From: Acidisphaera sp.
Lineage (GTDB): Bacteria > Pseudomonadota > Alphaproteobacteria > Acetobacterales > Acetobacteraceae
Length of the DNA: 48,947 nucleotides
Direction: 5' to 3'
NCBI GenBank assembly: GCA_019240395.1
Contig: JAFAYM010000058.1
Coordinates: 1 to 48,947 of the forward strand
Below are positions 9,515 to 18,199 of this stretch, in pieces. Below the pieces are notes generated by a model. It worked only from the letters and a program-made list of their open reading frames with translations. It was not told where the DNA came from and did not search any database. Position numbers and translations under genes: made by a program. Position 1 is the stretch's first letter. Each line of letters begins with the position of its first letter.

Positions 9515-9783
9515 AATAGGCTGGGCCATCGAAAGCAGGCCCCGCTGCCCACGCCCGGCCGAGCGCCAGCGAGCTGCCCCACAGCCTGCGAACGAGCTGG
9601 GCCGCTATCTCCTATATCCGCGACGACGACCTGCAAGTCCGATTGCTTAACCAGAGCCGGGACGTCATCAACGGACAGCTGGACGACCGATATGTCCGGG
9701 TGACCTGGGGCCCGTCGTCCTGCCGATGCTGTCGCCCGGCGACCCGCGATCCAGCATCGCGAATCCATGTCGCGGCATAAAGG
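9515..9783. other. Convergent intergenic region with a possible decayed reading frame
   Basis: This 269-bp gap separates rpmG from the convergent glutathione S-transferase gene. No intact gene is visible. On the plus strand, roughly 9600-9780 reads as protein-like sequence (SWAAISYIRDDDLQVRLLN, then DVINGQLDDRYVRVTWG) in one frame ending at a TAA near 9780, but it lacks a convincing start. It may be the remnant of an unrecognised gene. GGGCC/GGCCC arms just after rpmG could form a weak hairpin. Confidence 0.35.
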
Positions 9784-10482
9784 CTAGCGCGGCGAGAACT
9801 GCGTTTTGCCGAACATGATGTCACGCTGCTCGTCGGAGAGCGGACCCCGACGCTGGCGGTCCGCCAGCACCGCCAGCCCGCGCTGCACCGCCGGGCGGCC
9901 GGCGATCGCGTCGTGCCATCGCTGGATCCCGGGAAACTCATGTAAGGCGATGCCGCGCCGGTCCGGATTGCGAACCCAGGGGAATGTCGCGATGTCGGCG
10001 ATCGAGTATTCCTCGCCCGCTAGGTATTCGTTCTCTGCGAGCCGCTTTTCCAGCACCCGGTGCAGGCGCCTGACCTCGTTCGAGTAGCGCTCGATGGCAT
10101 AGGGCAGCTTCTCCGGCGCATAGCTGGCGAAGTGGTTCCATTGGCCGAACATCGGGCCGATGCCGCCCATCTGGAACATCAGCCATTGCAGGCAGGCGTA
10201 GCGAGCGGTTTGCCCGGCCGGCATCAGCTGCCCGCCGGTTTTTTCGGAGAGGTAGATCAGGATGGCACCGGACTCGAACAGGCGGAGCGGCTTGCCGCCC
10301 GGACCGTCGGGATCGACGATGGCGGGAATACGGTGGTTTGGGGTGATCGCCAGGAACTCGGGCTTGAACTGGTCGCCGGCACCGATGTCCACTGGGATCA
10401 CCGTGTACGGCAGCTCCAGTTCCTCCAGCGCAATGTGCACCTTGTGGCCGTTCGGCGTCGGCCAGCTCCAGACCTCGATCAT
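9784..10482 (-). CDS. Glutathione S-transferase family protein (Nu-class-like, YfcG/YghU type)
   Basis: The 232-residue protein has an N-terminal thioredoxin-like domain (about 1-85) and an all-helical C-terminal domain. It opens MIEVWSWPTPNGHKVHIALEE and carries the cis-proline motif NHRIPAIVD and the SGAILIYL glutathione-binding segment (consensus ESGAI). The TPNGxKV start, with Asn rather than Tyr/Ser near the thiol, is typical of the YfcG/YghU (Nu-class) group, which acts as disulfide-bond reductases using glutathione. The C-terminal part has the FAMILY-like helix IADIATFPWV. It lies 3 bp downstream of the aminotransferase gene on the same strand and is probably co-transcribed with it. 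The physiological substrate is unknown. Confidence 0.88.
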   Translation of the reverse strand: MIEVWSWPTPNGHKVHIALEELELPYTVIPVDIGAGDQFKPEFLAITPNHRIPAIVDPDGPGGKPLRLFESGAILIYLSEKTGGQLMPAGQTARYACLQWLMFQMGGIGPMFGQWNHFASYAPEKLPYAIERYSNEVRRLHRVLEKRLAENEYLAGEEYSIADIATFPWVRNPDRRGIALHEFPGIQRWHDAIAGRPAVQRGLAVLADRQRRGPLSDEQRDIMFGKTQFSPR

Positions 10483-10485
10483 GGC

Positions 10486-11658
10486 TCAGGCATTCCCCGA
10501 TAGGTAGTCGATCGCTGCCTGTGCCCCGCCGGGCTGGTGCGGCACGCCCGCGGCGCGCAGGCCCATTTCCACCCCCCCGAGTGTGCCGACCAGCTGCAGG
10601 TCGTTGAGGTCCCCGAGGTGGCCGATGCGGAACACCCGGTCCTTAAGGATTCCAAGCCCGCTACCGAGGCTCATGTTGTAGCGCTCGAGGATCGCGGCAC
10701 GCAGGGCGTCGGCGCTGTGTCCCTCCGGCAGCCGGACGCCGGTCAGGCTAGAGGAGTAGTGCCGGGGGTCGAGGCACTGGATTTCCAGGCCCCAGGCGCG
10801 CACTGCCCGGCGCGTGGCTTCGGCAAAACGGTCGTGACGGGCAAAAACATTGTCCAACCCTTCCTCGTGCAGCATCTTCACCGCTTCATGCAACCCATAG
10901 AGAAGGTTGGTCCCGGGCGTATAAGGGAAGTAGCCGGTCTGGTTCGAGGCCAGCATCGGCTTCCAGTCCCAGTAGCTGCGCGGCAGGCGAGCGCTTTTGG
11001 CCGCCTCGAGCGCCTTCTGACTGATGGCGTTGAAACTCAATCCGGGCGGCAGCATCAGGCCTTTCTGCGAGCCGGCGACGGTGACGTCCACCGCCCACTC
11101 GTCGTGCCGGTAATCGATACTGGCCAGCGAAGAAATGGTGTCGACCAGCAGCAGCGCCGGGTGCTTGGCCGCGTTCATGGCTTGGCGCACCTCGTCGATG
11201 CGGCTGGTGCAGCCGGTGGAGGTCTCGTTGTGCACCACGCAGACTGCCTTGATGCGGTGCTGACCGTCCTCGGCCAGGGCGGCGGCGATTCCCTCGACGT
11301 CGGCCCCGCGGCGCCAGTCGGTCTCGATGAAGATCGGCTTGAGTTGCAGCCGCTCGGCCATTTCATGCCACAGCGTGGCGAACCACCCGGTGCGGCACAT
11401 CAGCACGGTATCTCCGGGGGAGAGCGTGTTAGTAAGCGCGGCTTCCCAAGCGCCGGTGCCAGAGGCCGGGTAGATCACCACCGGGCCCTTCGTCTTGAAG
11501 ATGCTTCGGACGTTCGCCAGGATTTCCATGCCGAGCTGGCCGAATTCGGGCCCGCGATGATCCATGGTCGGGTTGTCGATGGCGCGCAGCACCCGGTCGG
11601 GGACGTTAGTGGGACCGGGAATCTGCAGGAAGTGCCGGCCGGCGTGGTATTTTTCCAT
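10486..11658 (-). CDS. Serine/alanine--glyoxylate aminotransferase (class V, PLP-dependent)
   Basis: PLP enzyme of aminotransferase class V that transfers an amino group to glyoxylate, giving glycine; serine is the likely donor (SgaA-type), alanine or aspartate are possible. The 390-residue protein starts IPGPTNVPDRVL, a hallmark of the family, followed by MDHRGPEF, GTGAWEAAL, VHNETSTG and VDTISSLAS. The PLP lysine is in AGSQKGLMLPPG (about residue 199). The C-terminal part has GLGILKDRVFRIGHLGDLN. In methylotrophs this enzyme belongs to the serine cycle and elsewhere to photorespiratory-type glyoxylate removal. Here it diverges from a flavin/Fe-S 2-hydroxyacid dehydrogenase, which hints at glycolate or glyoxylate metabolism (inference). 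The start ATG has CACCAGGAGGCACC upstream, a strong ribosome-binding site. Confidence 0.9.
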   Translation of the reverse strand: MEKYHAGRHFLQIPGPTNVPDRVLRAIDNPTMDHRGPEFGQLGMEILANVRSIFKTKGPVVIYPASGTGAWEAALTNTLSPGDTVLMCRTGWFATLWHEMAERLQLKPIFIETDWRRGADVEGIAAALAEDGQHRIKAVCVVHNETSTGCTSRIDEVRQAMNAAKHPALLLVDTISSLASIDYRHDEWAVDVTVAGSQKGLMLPPGLSFNAISQKALEAAKSARLPRSYWDWKPMLASNQTGYFPYTPGTNLLYGLHEAVKMLHEEGLDNVFARHDRFAEATRRAVRAWGLEIQCLDPRHYSSSLTGVRLPEGHSADALRAAILERYNMSLGSGLGILKDRVFRIGHLGDLNDLQLVGTLGGVEMGLRAAGVPHQPGGAQAAIDYLSGNA

Positions 11659-11699
11659 ATCGGGTGCCTCCTGGTGGGCGGGAGAGTGGCATGCGAGGG

Positions 11700-11822
11700 C
11701 AAGTTAGGCGAGGGCTCTGCCCTCGATCCGCTGAGGTCTGGGGATCCCAGACCCCTTCTTGGTGAGGCTTGGAGCTGACGGCTTCCATCGGCCGAAGTGG
11801 AAAGCCCCTCGCCTTTTTCTTT
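11700..11822. repeat. GC-rich double-hairpin intergenic element (REP-like)
   Basis: Two perfect inverted repeats lie side by side: GAGGGC-TCT-GCCCTC at 11710-11724 and GGTCTGGG-GAT-CCCAGACC at 11735-11753. A third imperfect pair follows (GGCTTCCA near 11780 with TGGAAAGCC near 11798), then a T-rich stretch, CCTTTTTCTTT. The first two have the look of the short dispersed palindromes frequent between genes in Acetobacteraceae; this is from memory and was not searched. The element sits between divergent genes, so it is more likely a repeat or attenuator than a simple terminator. Confidence 0.5.
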
Positions 11823-11842
11823 AGCCCGCCTAAAAAGATCCT

Positions 11843-14707
11843 ATGGAGCCCCTAGCCGCACGCCTGCGCGCCGAGATCGCCGGGGAGGTACTGTTCGATG
11901 CGGCGAGCCGAGGCCGCTACGCCACTGACGCCTCGATTTACCAGGTCCAACCCGTAGGGGTGGTGGTACCATGCACGGACGAGGACGTCTGCGCCACCCT
12001 GGCAATCGCGCGCGAGCAGGGAGTTCCCGTTCTAGCGCGTGGCGGCGGGACCAGCCAGTGCGGTCAGACCGTGAATGCCGCGCTCGTCATCGACTGCAGC
12101 AAGCATCTCCGCCGCATCCTGCATGTCGATCCCGACAGCAGGACGGCGCTGGTCGAACCCGGTCTGGTATTGGGCCACCTCAACGCGGCGCTGCAGCCGC
12201 ACGGCCTGTTCTTTCCGGTCGATCCGTCGACGCATTCGCGCTGCACGATCGGCGGCATGGCCGGCAACAATTCATGCGGCAGCAAATCCATCCGCTACGG
12301 CCTGATGGCCGACAACGTCACCGCGATCGACGCCATCCTGGCCGACGGCACGCGTCACCGCTTCGGCCAGGTGCCCGACAATATCGGCGGCGAGATGCCT
12401 TCCGGGATCGCCGAGTTGATCCAGCGCCTTCGTGCCCTCGGTGCCGCCGAGGCCGAGGAGATCGCCCAGCGCTTTCCGCGCCAGCTGCGGCGGGTGGGTG
12501 GCTACAACATCGATGTCCTCACGCCAGAGGCGCGCCGCGCCGGCCAGGAGAACCTAGCGCGCCTGCTGGTCGGCTCGGAGGGCACGCTGGCGTTTTCCGC
12601 GGCGATCGAGCTCACGCTCGCGCCGATCAAGCCGCGCAGAGTGCTCGGCATCTGCCAGTTCCCGACCTTCCGGGCGGCGATGGCGGCGACCCGCCACCTG
12701 GTCACGCTCGATCCGGAGGCGGTGGAGCTGGTCGATCGCACGATGATCGATCTCGGCCGCTCCATCCCGATCTACCGCGCAACCATCGACAAGATGCTGA
12801 TCGGCGAGCCGGACAGCCTGCTGCTGGTGGAGTTCCATGGCGAGGCCGATGCGCCCTTGCAGGCGAAGCTCACCGAGCTCGAGGCGATGATGGCCGATCT
12901 CGGCTATCCCGGCGCCGTGGTGCGCGCGACCGACGCCAGCTTCATGGCGGCGATCGCGGAGGTGCGCGAGGCCGGACTGAACATCATGATGTCGATGAAG
13001 GGCGACGGCAAGCCGGTGTCCTTCATCGAGGACACCGCCGTCGATCTGGACGACCTCGCCGACTACACCGAGCGGCTGAACGCGGTGTTCGAGAAGCACG
13101 GCACCAAGGGCACGTGGTACGCGCATGCCTCGGTCGGTTGCCTGCACGTGCGCCCCGTGCTGAACATGAAGGATCCCGCCGATGTCGCGGCGATGCGCGC
13201 AGTGGCGGAGGAATGCTTCGCCCTGGTACGCGAGTACAAGGGCTCGCATAGCGGCGAGCACGGCGACGGCATCGTGCGCAGCGAATTCCACGAGACGATG
13301 TTCGGCGGCCGCATCGTGCGCGCCTTCGAGGTGGTGAAGGATGCCTTCGATCCGAAGGGCATGCTCAATCCTGGTCGCATCGTCCGCGCCCCGCAGATGG
13401 ATGATCGCCGCCTGTTCCGCTACCCGCCGGGCTACGCCGCCGATCCCGGCTTCGTCCCGGTGCTCGACTGGTCCGACCATCCCGGCCGCATGCTCGGCGC
13501 GGTCGAGATGTGCAACAACAATGGCACCTGCAGGAAGTTCGACGCCGGGGTGATGTGCCCGAGCTATCGGGTGACGCGCGATGAGGTGCATCTGACGCGC
13601 GGCCGCGCCAACACGCTGCGCCTCGCGCTGAGCGGCCAGCTCGGGCCGGACGCGATGGCATCCGATGCGCTCGCGGAGGCGATGAAGCTCTGCGTCTCCT
13701 GCAAGGGCTGCAAGCGCGAATGCCCGACCGGCGTCGACATGGCGAAGATGAAGATCGAGGTGCTGGCGGCGCGGGTGGCCCGACATGGCCTCTCCCTGCG
13801 CGACCGGCTGATAGCCGAGCTGCCGTGCTACGCGCCACGGGCTGCAGTCGCAGCGCCGCTGCTGAATTTGCGCAACCGCTCAGCGGCGCTGCGCCGGCTC
13901 TCCGAGCGGGCGGGGTTTTCGGCATCGCGGCCCCTGCCGGCGTGGCGGCGCGATGCCTTTCGCGACCGCGAGGCGGATGGCGCGGCACCGGGAGCCCGGG
14001 GCGACGTTCTGCTGTTTGCCGACACCTTCAATCGCGCCTTCGAGCCGGAGAATCTCCGGGCAGCTCTGCGCGTGCTCGGCGGCGCCGGCTACCGGCCGGT
14101 GCTGCCGCGGTCCGACGGCCGGCCGCTATGCTGTGGCCGCACCTATCTCGCCGCCGGCCTAGTCGACCGCGCCCGCGCCGAGGCGCGCCGCACGCTGGCC
14201 GCCCTTGCCGGTAATCTCCCGGTCGTCGGGCTCGAGCCCTCCTGCGTCCTGACCTTGCGCGATGAGTTCTTGTCGCTGCTGCCTGGGCCCGAGGCGCGAG
14301 CCCTTGCCGAACGGGCGCTGCTACTAAGCGAGTTTCTCGCTCGCGAGCCGGCCCTGCGTTGGGCCGCATTGCGCGGCACGGCGCATGTCCACGGGCACTG
14401 TCATCAGAAGGCGCATGGCGCGTTTCCCGCCGCCCTGGCTACCTTGAAGCAGGTGCCCGGACTCACCGTACGACCGATCGTCGCTTCCTGCTGCGGCATG
14501 GCGGGGGCCTTCGGCTATCGACCGGAAACCCAAGACGTCTCGCGGTCTATGGCTGAGGCCGGGCTGCTGCCGGCCGTGCGCGAGGCCACCGCAGCGGACC
14601 TGATCGTCGCAGACGGCACGTCCTGCCGCCATCAGATCCGCGATCTTGCCGGCCGCGACGCGATGCATTCCGTGCGGGTGCTGGAGCGTGCCCTCATCGG
14701 AGGGTGA
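11843..14707 (+). CDS. Fused FAD-linked oxidase / Fe-S 2-hydroxyacid dehydrogenase (GlcD-GlcF or YdiJ type)
   Basis: The 954-residue protein joins two functions. Residues about 35-500 form a FAD_binding_4 plus FAD-oxidase C-terminal unit, with ARGGGTSQCGQ, GGMAGNNSCG and later FDPKGMLNPGRIV. A ferredoxin-like segment follows: CNNNGTC near 557 and CVSCKGCKRECPTG near 617-630. The C-terminal third has two cysteine-rich CCG segments (LCCGRTYLAAG and SCCGMAGAFGY). This architecture is shared by membrane-associated D-lactate, glycolate and D-2-hydroxyglutarate dehydrogenases that pass electrons to the respiratory chain; E. coli YdiJ is an example. The substrate cannot be read from the sequence. 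Divergence from a glyoxylate aminotransferase favours glycolate or a related acid (inference). The upstream ribosome-binding site is weak (AAAAAGATCCT). Confidence 0.85.
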   Translation: MEPLAARLRAEIAGEVLFDAASRGRYATDASIYQVQPVGVVVPCTDEDVCATLAIAREQGVPVLARGGGTSQCGQTVNAALVIDCSKHLRRILHVDPDSRTALVEPGLVLGHLNAALQPHGLFFPVDPSTHSRCTIGGMAGNNSCGSKSIRYGLMADNVTAIDAILADGTRHRFGQVPDNIGGEMPSGIAELIQRLRALGAAEAEEIAQRFPRQLRRVGGYNIDVLTPEARRAGQENLARLLVGSEGTLAFSAAIELTLAPIKPRRVLGICQFPTFRAAMAATRHLVTLDPEAVELVDRTMIDLGRSIPIYRATIDKMLIGEPDSLLLVEFHGEADAPLQAKLTELEAMMADLGYPGAVVRATDASFMAAIAEVREAGLNIMMSMKGDGKPVSFIEDTAVDLDDLADYTERLNAVFEKHGTKGTWYAHASVGCLHVRPVLNMKDPADVAAMRAVAEECFALVREYKGSHSGEHGDGIVRSEFHETMFGGRIVRAFEVVKDAFDPKGMLNPGRIVRAPQMDDRRLFRYPPGYAADPGFVPVLDWSDHPGRMLGAVEMCNNNGTCRKFDAGVMCPSYRVTRDEVHLTRGRANTLRLALSGQLGPDAMASDALAEAMKLCVSCKGCKRECPTGVDMAKMKIEVLAARVARHGLSLRDRLIAELPCYAPRAAVAAPLLNLRNRSAALRRLSERAGFSASRPLPAWRRDAFRDREADGAAPGARGDVLLFADTFNRAFEPENLRAALRVLGGAGYRPVLPRSDGRPLCCGRTYLAAGLVDRARAEARRTLAALAGNLPVVGLEPSCVLTLRDEFLSLLPGPEARALAERALLLSEFLAREPALRWAALRGTAHVHGHCHQKAHGAFPAALATLKQVPGLTVRPIVASCCGMAGAFGYRPETQDVSRSMAEAGLLPAVREATAADLIVADGTSCRHQIRDLAGRDAMHSVRVLERALIGG

Positions 14708-15693
14708 GCATCCAGGCGTGTCCCGTGCAGCGCGACGGATGTTTACGGGATTGTCATGCAATTCCCGCAATTCTGGACGCGAACCATGTGAGTCCACTCG
14801 CGATGCTCGTCGTGCCCGGCGACCCTGTGTTCGCGCCCACTGAGTCCGAAGGCGGGCAGGCGGTGCTCGTGAGGGGAAATGCAGGCAGCCGGTTCCGCCT
14901 CACCCCGGACGCCCGCGCTGAAGCCGCCGACCGGCGCCGGCTCGAGCAGGACCTCCGCCATTCCCTCGGGCAGAACCAGCTCGTGCTGCACTACCAGCCA
15001 GTCGTGTCGCTGACCACTGGCCGGAATGTCGGCGCGGAGGCGCTACTCCGCTGGCCGCACCGCAAGCGCGGCATGGTCTCCCCTGCGACCTTCGTTCCGG
15101 TGGCCGAGCGCACCGGCCTGATCACCAGCATCGGGGCCTGGGCGCTCGACAGCGCTTGTGCCGAAGCCATGTCCTGGCCCGAGGCGACCTCGGTCTCTGT
15201 CAACGTCTCAGCCCGCCAGCTCGTCGACGGGGCGCTGCTCGACCAAGTGGCCGGAGCGCTGGAGAGCACCGGCCTGGCGGCGGAACGCCTGGAGATCGAG
15301 TTGGCGGAGGCGATCCTGGTCGAAGCCACACTGGAGATGCTGCTGACGCTCTCCATCGTTCGGGACCTTGGGGTCGGGGTGGCGCTCGACGATTTCGGCA
15401 TTGGCTATGCGAGCCTCGCCACACTGAAGCGGCTGCCGCTCACCGCCATGAAGCTGGACCGATCGCTGATCCGCGAGTTGCCGGAGGATCGCGAGGATGC
15501 GGCCATTGTGCGTGCGGTGATTGAGGCCGGGCACGCTCTCGGGCTGACGGTCGTCGCCGAGGGCATCGAGACGGAGGCGCAGCAGGAGTTCCTTTCGGCG
15601 ATCGGCTGCGACCACGCCCAGGGTTACCTGTTCAGCCACCCGCTCCCCTCGGAGCGGCTGCGCGGCCGCTTGCTCCAGAGGCTGGCGACCTGA
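14704..15693 (+). CDS. EAL-domain cyclic-di-GMP phosphodiesterase
   Basis: Single EAL domain (about 80-325) predicted to hydrolyse cyclic-di-GMP. Catalytic and metal positions look intact: GAEALLRW (the EAL motif at 112-114), SVNVSARQL, ELAEAIL in place of ELTESxL, DDFGIGYASL, KLDRSLI, VVAEGIET and QGYLFSHP. No GGDEF, PAS or membrane segment is visible. The GTG at 14704 overlaps the upstream stop (GTGA). The first 30 residues contain three cysteines and look unlike a protein start, so GTG 14788 or ATG 14803 are real alternatives. It may be co-expressed with the dehydrogenase. A hairpin (CGCTGC-CGG-GCAGCG, 15731-15745) follows the gene. Confidence 0.85.
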   Translation: MSIQACPVQRDGCLRDCHAIPAILDANHVSPLAMLVVPGDPVFAPTESEGGQAVLVRGNAGSRFRLTPDARAEAADRRRLEQDLRHSLGQNQLVLHYQPVVSLTTGRNVGAEALLRWPHRKRGMVSPATFVPVAERTGLITSIGAWALDSACAEAMSWPEATSVSVNVSARQLVDGALLDQVAGALESTGLAAERLEIELAEAILVEATLEMLLTLSIVRDLGVGVALDDFGIGYASLATLKRLPLTAMKLDRSLIRELPEDREDAAIVRAVIEAGHALGLTVVAEGIETEAQQEFLSAIGCDHAQGYLFSHPLPSERLRGRLLQRLAT

Positions 15694-15730
15694 GCCCACA
15701 TCTTGAACATGGGTAACTTGCCCTGCGCAG

Positions 15731-15745
15731 CGCTGCCGGGCAGCG
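15731..15745. terminator. Short GC hairpin downstream of the EAL gene
   Basis: Perfect 6-bp arms CGCTGC and GCAGCG around a CGG loop, 38 bp after the EAL stop. No T-run follows, so intrinsic termination is uncertain; it could equally be a local structure in a read-through transcript. Confidence 0.3.
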
Positions 15746-15789
15746 TCGGAGCATGAGAACCGGCCCGCGCCCTTGATCGCCATGCTGCC

Positions 15790-16272
15790 ATGAGGCTGTT
15801 CCCGGCCCTGCTCGGGCTAGTGCTGGCCGGTTGCGGCAGCGAGGGCGCGGAAGGCCTGCGGGTACCGCCACCGACAGATTTCGCACAGTTCACTCGCTCG
15901 GCGGCACCGCACACCGCACTTGCGGCCCCGGCCGGCACCACCTCGACGCCGGATTTCGTAGCCCCGGTCTATCCGGTTCCCGCCTCCCGCCTCTATCGCG
16001 CCATTCGCGCCGCAGCGGCGGCGCAACCACGCACCTATGAGCAGATCGCCTACCACGACCGGATGCAGGCGCATTGGGTGGTGCGGAGCGCGGTGCTGAA
16101 CTTTCCCGACTTGGTCGCTGCGCAGGTCACGCCGAGAGGCCGGCAAGCGAGCACGCTTACCCTGTTCAGTACCAGCCTCTACGGATACTACGATTTCGGA
16201 GTGAACCGGCGGCGGTTGCGGGCTTGGCTGGCGGCGCTGGATGCCGCGCTGGCCCAAGAACCCGGGAGTTGA
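15790..16272 (+). CDS. DUF1499-like lipoprotein
   Basis: The 160-residue product starts with a lipoprotein signal peptide (MRLFPALLGLVLAGC), with a lipobox LAGC at residues 12-15, so Cys15 should be lipidated. The mature part carries the order typical of DUF1499 proteins: a conserved start (DFVAPVYPVPASRLYRAIR), a central segment with WVVRSAVLNFPD, and the closing motif TSLYGYYDFGVNRRRLRAWL (consensus SRxGYxDFGVNxxRV). The function of the family is unknown. The stop is 6 bp before the start of the ABC transporter gene, so the two are probably co-transcribed, and the lipoprotein may support the transporter (inference). Confidence 0.75.
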   Translation: MRLFPALLGLVLAGCGSEGAEGLRVPPPTDFAQFTRSAAPHTALAAPAGTTSTPDFVAPVYPVPASRLYRAIRAAAAAQPRTYEQIAYHDRMQAHWVVRSAVLNFPDLVAAQVTPRGRQASTLTLFSTSLYGYYDFGVNRRRLRAWLAALDAALAQEPGS

Positions 16273-16278
16273 AGGCAG

Positions 16279-18048
16279 ATGCGCGGCTTTGGCTCAATCC
16301 TCAGGGATGCCTGGCGGCTGACCTGGCCGTATTTCCGCTCGAGCGAGAGATGGTCCGCCTTCGGGCTGCTCGGCTCCATCATCGCCCTGAACCTGTCGCT
16401 TAACGGGTTCAATCTGGTGCTGAACTTCTGGAATCGTGATTTCTACAACGCTCTGCAGGAGAAGGACTGGCGCGCCTTCCTGGAACTGCTGTTCACCTGG
16501 CGGCGCGTTTCCGGCGGCGGCTTCATGCCGGGGTTCGTCTCCATCGTCGTCGTCTACATCCTTATTGCGGTGTACAGCCGCTATCTCCGGCAATGGCTGC
16601 AAATCCGCTGGCGGCGCTGGCTGACCAGCCACTTCCTCACGGAGTGGCTGGCCGACCGCGCCTACTACCGCATCAGTCTTACCGGCGGCGTTTCCGGGGC
16701 CGACAGCCACGGCGTTGGCACGGACAATCCTGATCAGCGAATCTCGGACGATATCAGCAGCTTCGCTGCCGACACTCTGGTGCTCTCACTCGACCTGCTC
16801 TCCAATGTGGTCACGCTGTTCAGCTTCCTCGGCATTCTGTGGACGCTCTCCGGGCCGATTACCCTGCTCGGCATCACCATCCCCGGCTACATGCTGTGGG
16901 CGGCGCTGGGCTATTCGCTGGTCGGCACGGTACTGACGCATCTGATCGGCCGGCCGCTGATCCGGCTGAATTTCCTGCAGCAGCGTTATGAGGCGAATTT
17001 CCGTTTCGCTCTGGTGCGGCTTCGGGAGAACGTCGAGGGTATTGCGCTCTACGGCGGCGAGGACGAAGAGCGGGCTGGGGCGGTCGGGCGGTTCGGTGAC
17101 GTGGTGCAGAACTGGTGGCAGATCATGCGGCGCACGAAGCTGCTGAACAGCCTGGTGTTCGGCTACACCCAGGTGGCCAACATCTTCCCGCTTGCCGTCG
17201 CCTCGCCGCGCTTCTTCGCGGGCAATCTGACCCTCGGCGGCCTGACCCAGCTGGCCGACGCCTTCGGGCAGGTGCAGGGAGCGATGTCCTGGTTCGTCGG
17301 GGCCTATGCGTCGCTGGCGACCTGGAGCGCCACCGTCGAGCGACTGGCGACTTTCGATCGCACCGTCGCCGCGGCGCGCGCGGCGTCCGGCGAGGGTGTG
17401 CATCTCACCCCGGGCAAGGCCGACGCGATCGCACTGCGCGATGTCACGCTTGCGATACCTGGCGGTCGGGAGCTGATGTCGCACCAGGATCTGAGTTTTC
17501 CGGCGGGGCAGTCGGTCGCAATTACCGGCCGCTCCGGCTCCGGCAAATCGACGCTGTTTCGCGCCATCGCCGGCATCTGGCCGTTCGGCTCGGGCGTCGT
17601 GGAGCGGCCGGGGGGCACCGTGCTGTTCCTGCCTCAGCGCCCGTACATTCCGCTCGGCAGCCTGCGCCGTGCGGTCTGCTACCCGGCGGCGCCGATGGCC
17701 GACGACCAGGCGGTGTGCGCCGCCTTGGAAGCGGTCGGCCTGGGGCGCTTGGCGGAGCGGCTGGACGAGGAGGACAACTGGACCTTGCGGCTCTCCGGGG
17801 GCGAGCAGCAGCGGCTCGCCATTGCCCGGGCGCTGGTGCTGCGCCCGGACTGGCTGTTCCTGGATGAAGCGACCGCCAACCTGGATCCGGAAGCGGAAGC
17901 CGAGCTATACCGGCTGCTCAAGGCATGGCTTCCTGCTACGACCCTAGTCTCGATTGCACATCGACCGAGCGTCGGCCAGCTTCATGACCGGCGGCTCACT
18001 TTTGCGCGCGAGCCCGATACACCTGGCATGCTGGTGGCTGCGGAGTGA
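16279..18048 (+). CDS. ABC transporter, fused permease/ATPase of the SbmA/BacA/YddA (ABC_membrane_2) family
   Basis: A 589-residue half-transporter. The N-terminal membrane domain (about 1-340) has at least four long hydrophobic segments and the family markers [20 protein letters not shown] near 47 and PDQRISDDI near 151. The nucleotide-binding domain follows with Walker [10 protein letters not shown] (about 417), signature [15 protein letters not shown] and Walker [14 protein letters not shown]. The family includes peptide and vitamin B12 importers (SbmA/BacA, Rv1819c) and the ABCD transporters of peroxisomes; the substrate cannot be predicted here. It follows a DUF1499-like lipoprotein gene by 6 bp. 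The start has a plausible AAGGCAG ribosome-binding site. Confidence 0.88.
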   Translation: MRGFGSILRDAWRLTWPYFRSSERWSAFGLLGSIIALNLSLNGFNLVLNFWNRDFYNALQEKDWRAFLELLFTWRRVSGGGFMPGFVSIVVVYILIAVYSRYLRQWLQIRWRRWLTSHFLTEWLADRAYYRISLTGGVSGADSHGVGTDNPDQRISDDISSFAADTLVLSLDLLSNVVTLFSFLGILWTLSGPITLLGITIPGYMLWAALGYSLVGTVLTHLIGRPLIRLNFLQQRYEANFRFALVRLRENVEGIALYGGEDEERAGAVGRFGDVVQNWWQIMRRTKLLNSLVFGYTQVANIFPLAVASPRFFAGNLTLGGLTQLADAFGQVQGAMSWFVGAYASLATWSATVERLATFDRTVAAARAASGEGVHLTPGKADAIALRDVTLAIPGGRELMSHQDLSFPAGQSVAITGRSGSGKSTLFRAIAGIWPFGSGVVERPGGTVLFLPQRPYIPLGSLRRAVCYPAAPMADDQAVCAALEAVGLGRLAERLDEEDNWTLRLSGGEQQRLAIARALVLRPDWLFLDEATANLDPEAEAELYRLLKAWLPATTLVSIAHRPSVGQLHDRRLTFAREPDTPGMLVAAE

Positions 18049-18123
18049 TGCGCGTTATAGAGGCTGCGGAACTGGGGGGATCGCCGCCGGGAGCGGGTGA
18101 AAGGATTGTTTTCTCGACGCCGA

Positions 18124-18133
18124 CGTTTAAACG
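18124..18133. promoter_or_regulatory. 10-bp perfect palindrome CGTTTAAACG
   Basis: A self-complementary, AT-centred 10-bp sequence in the 151-bp convergent gap between the ABC transporter and the small basic protein gene. About 80 bp further on, GCGTTT-GCTT-AAACGC overlaps the end of the minus-strand gene and could be a small hairpin. The role of either is unknown; the region otherwise shows nothing gene-like. Confidence 0.25.
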
Positions 18134-18199
18134 CCCGCTCGCGGAGTTCGGGAGAGGTTCAGGAACGCTCAGTGCACCCTGACACTCGAGTTGAGAAGC

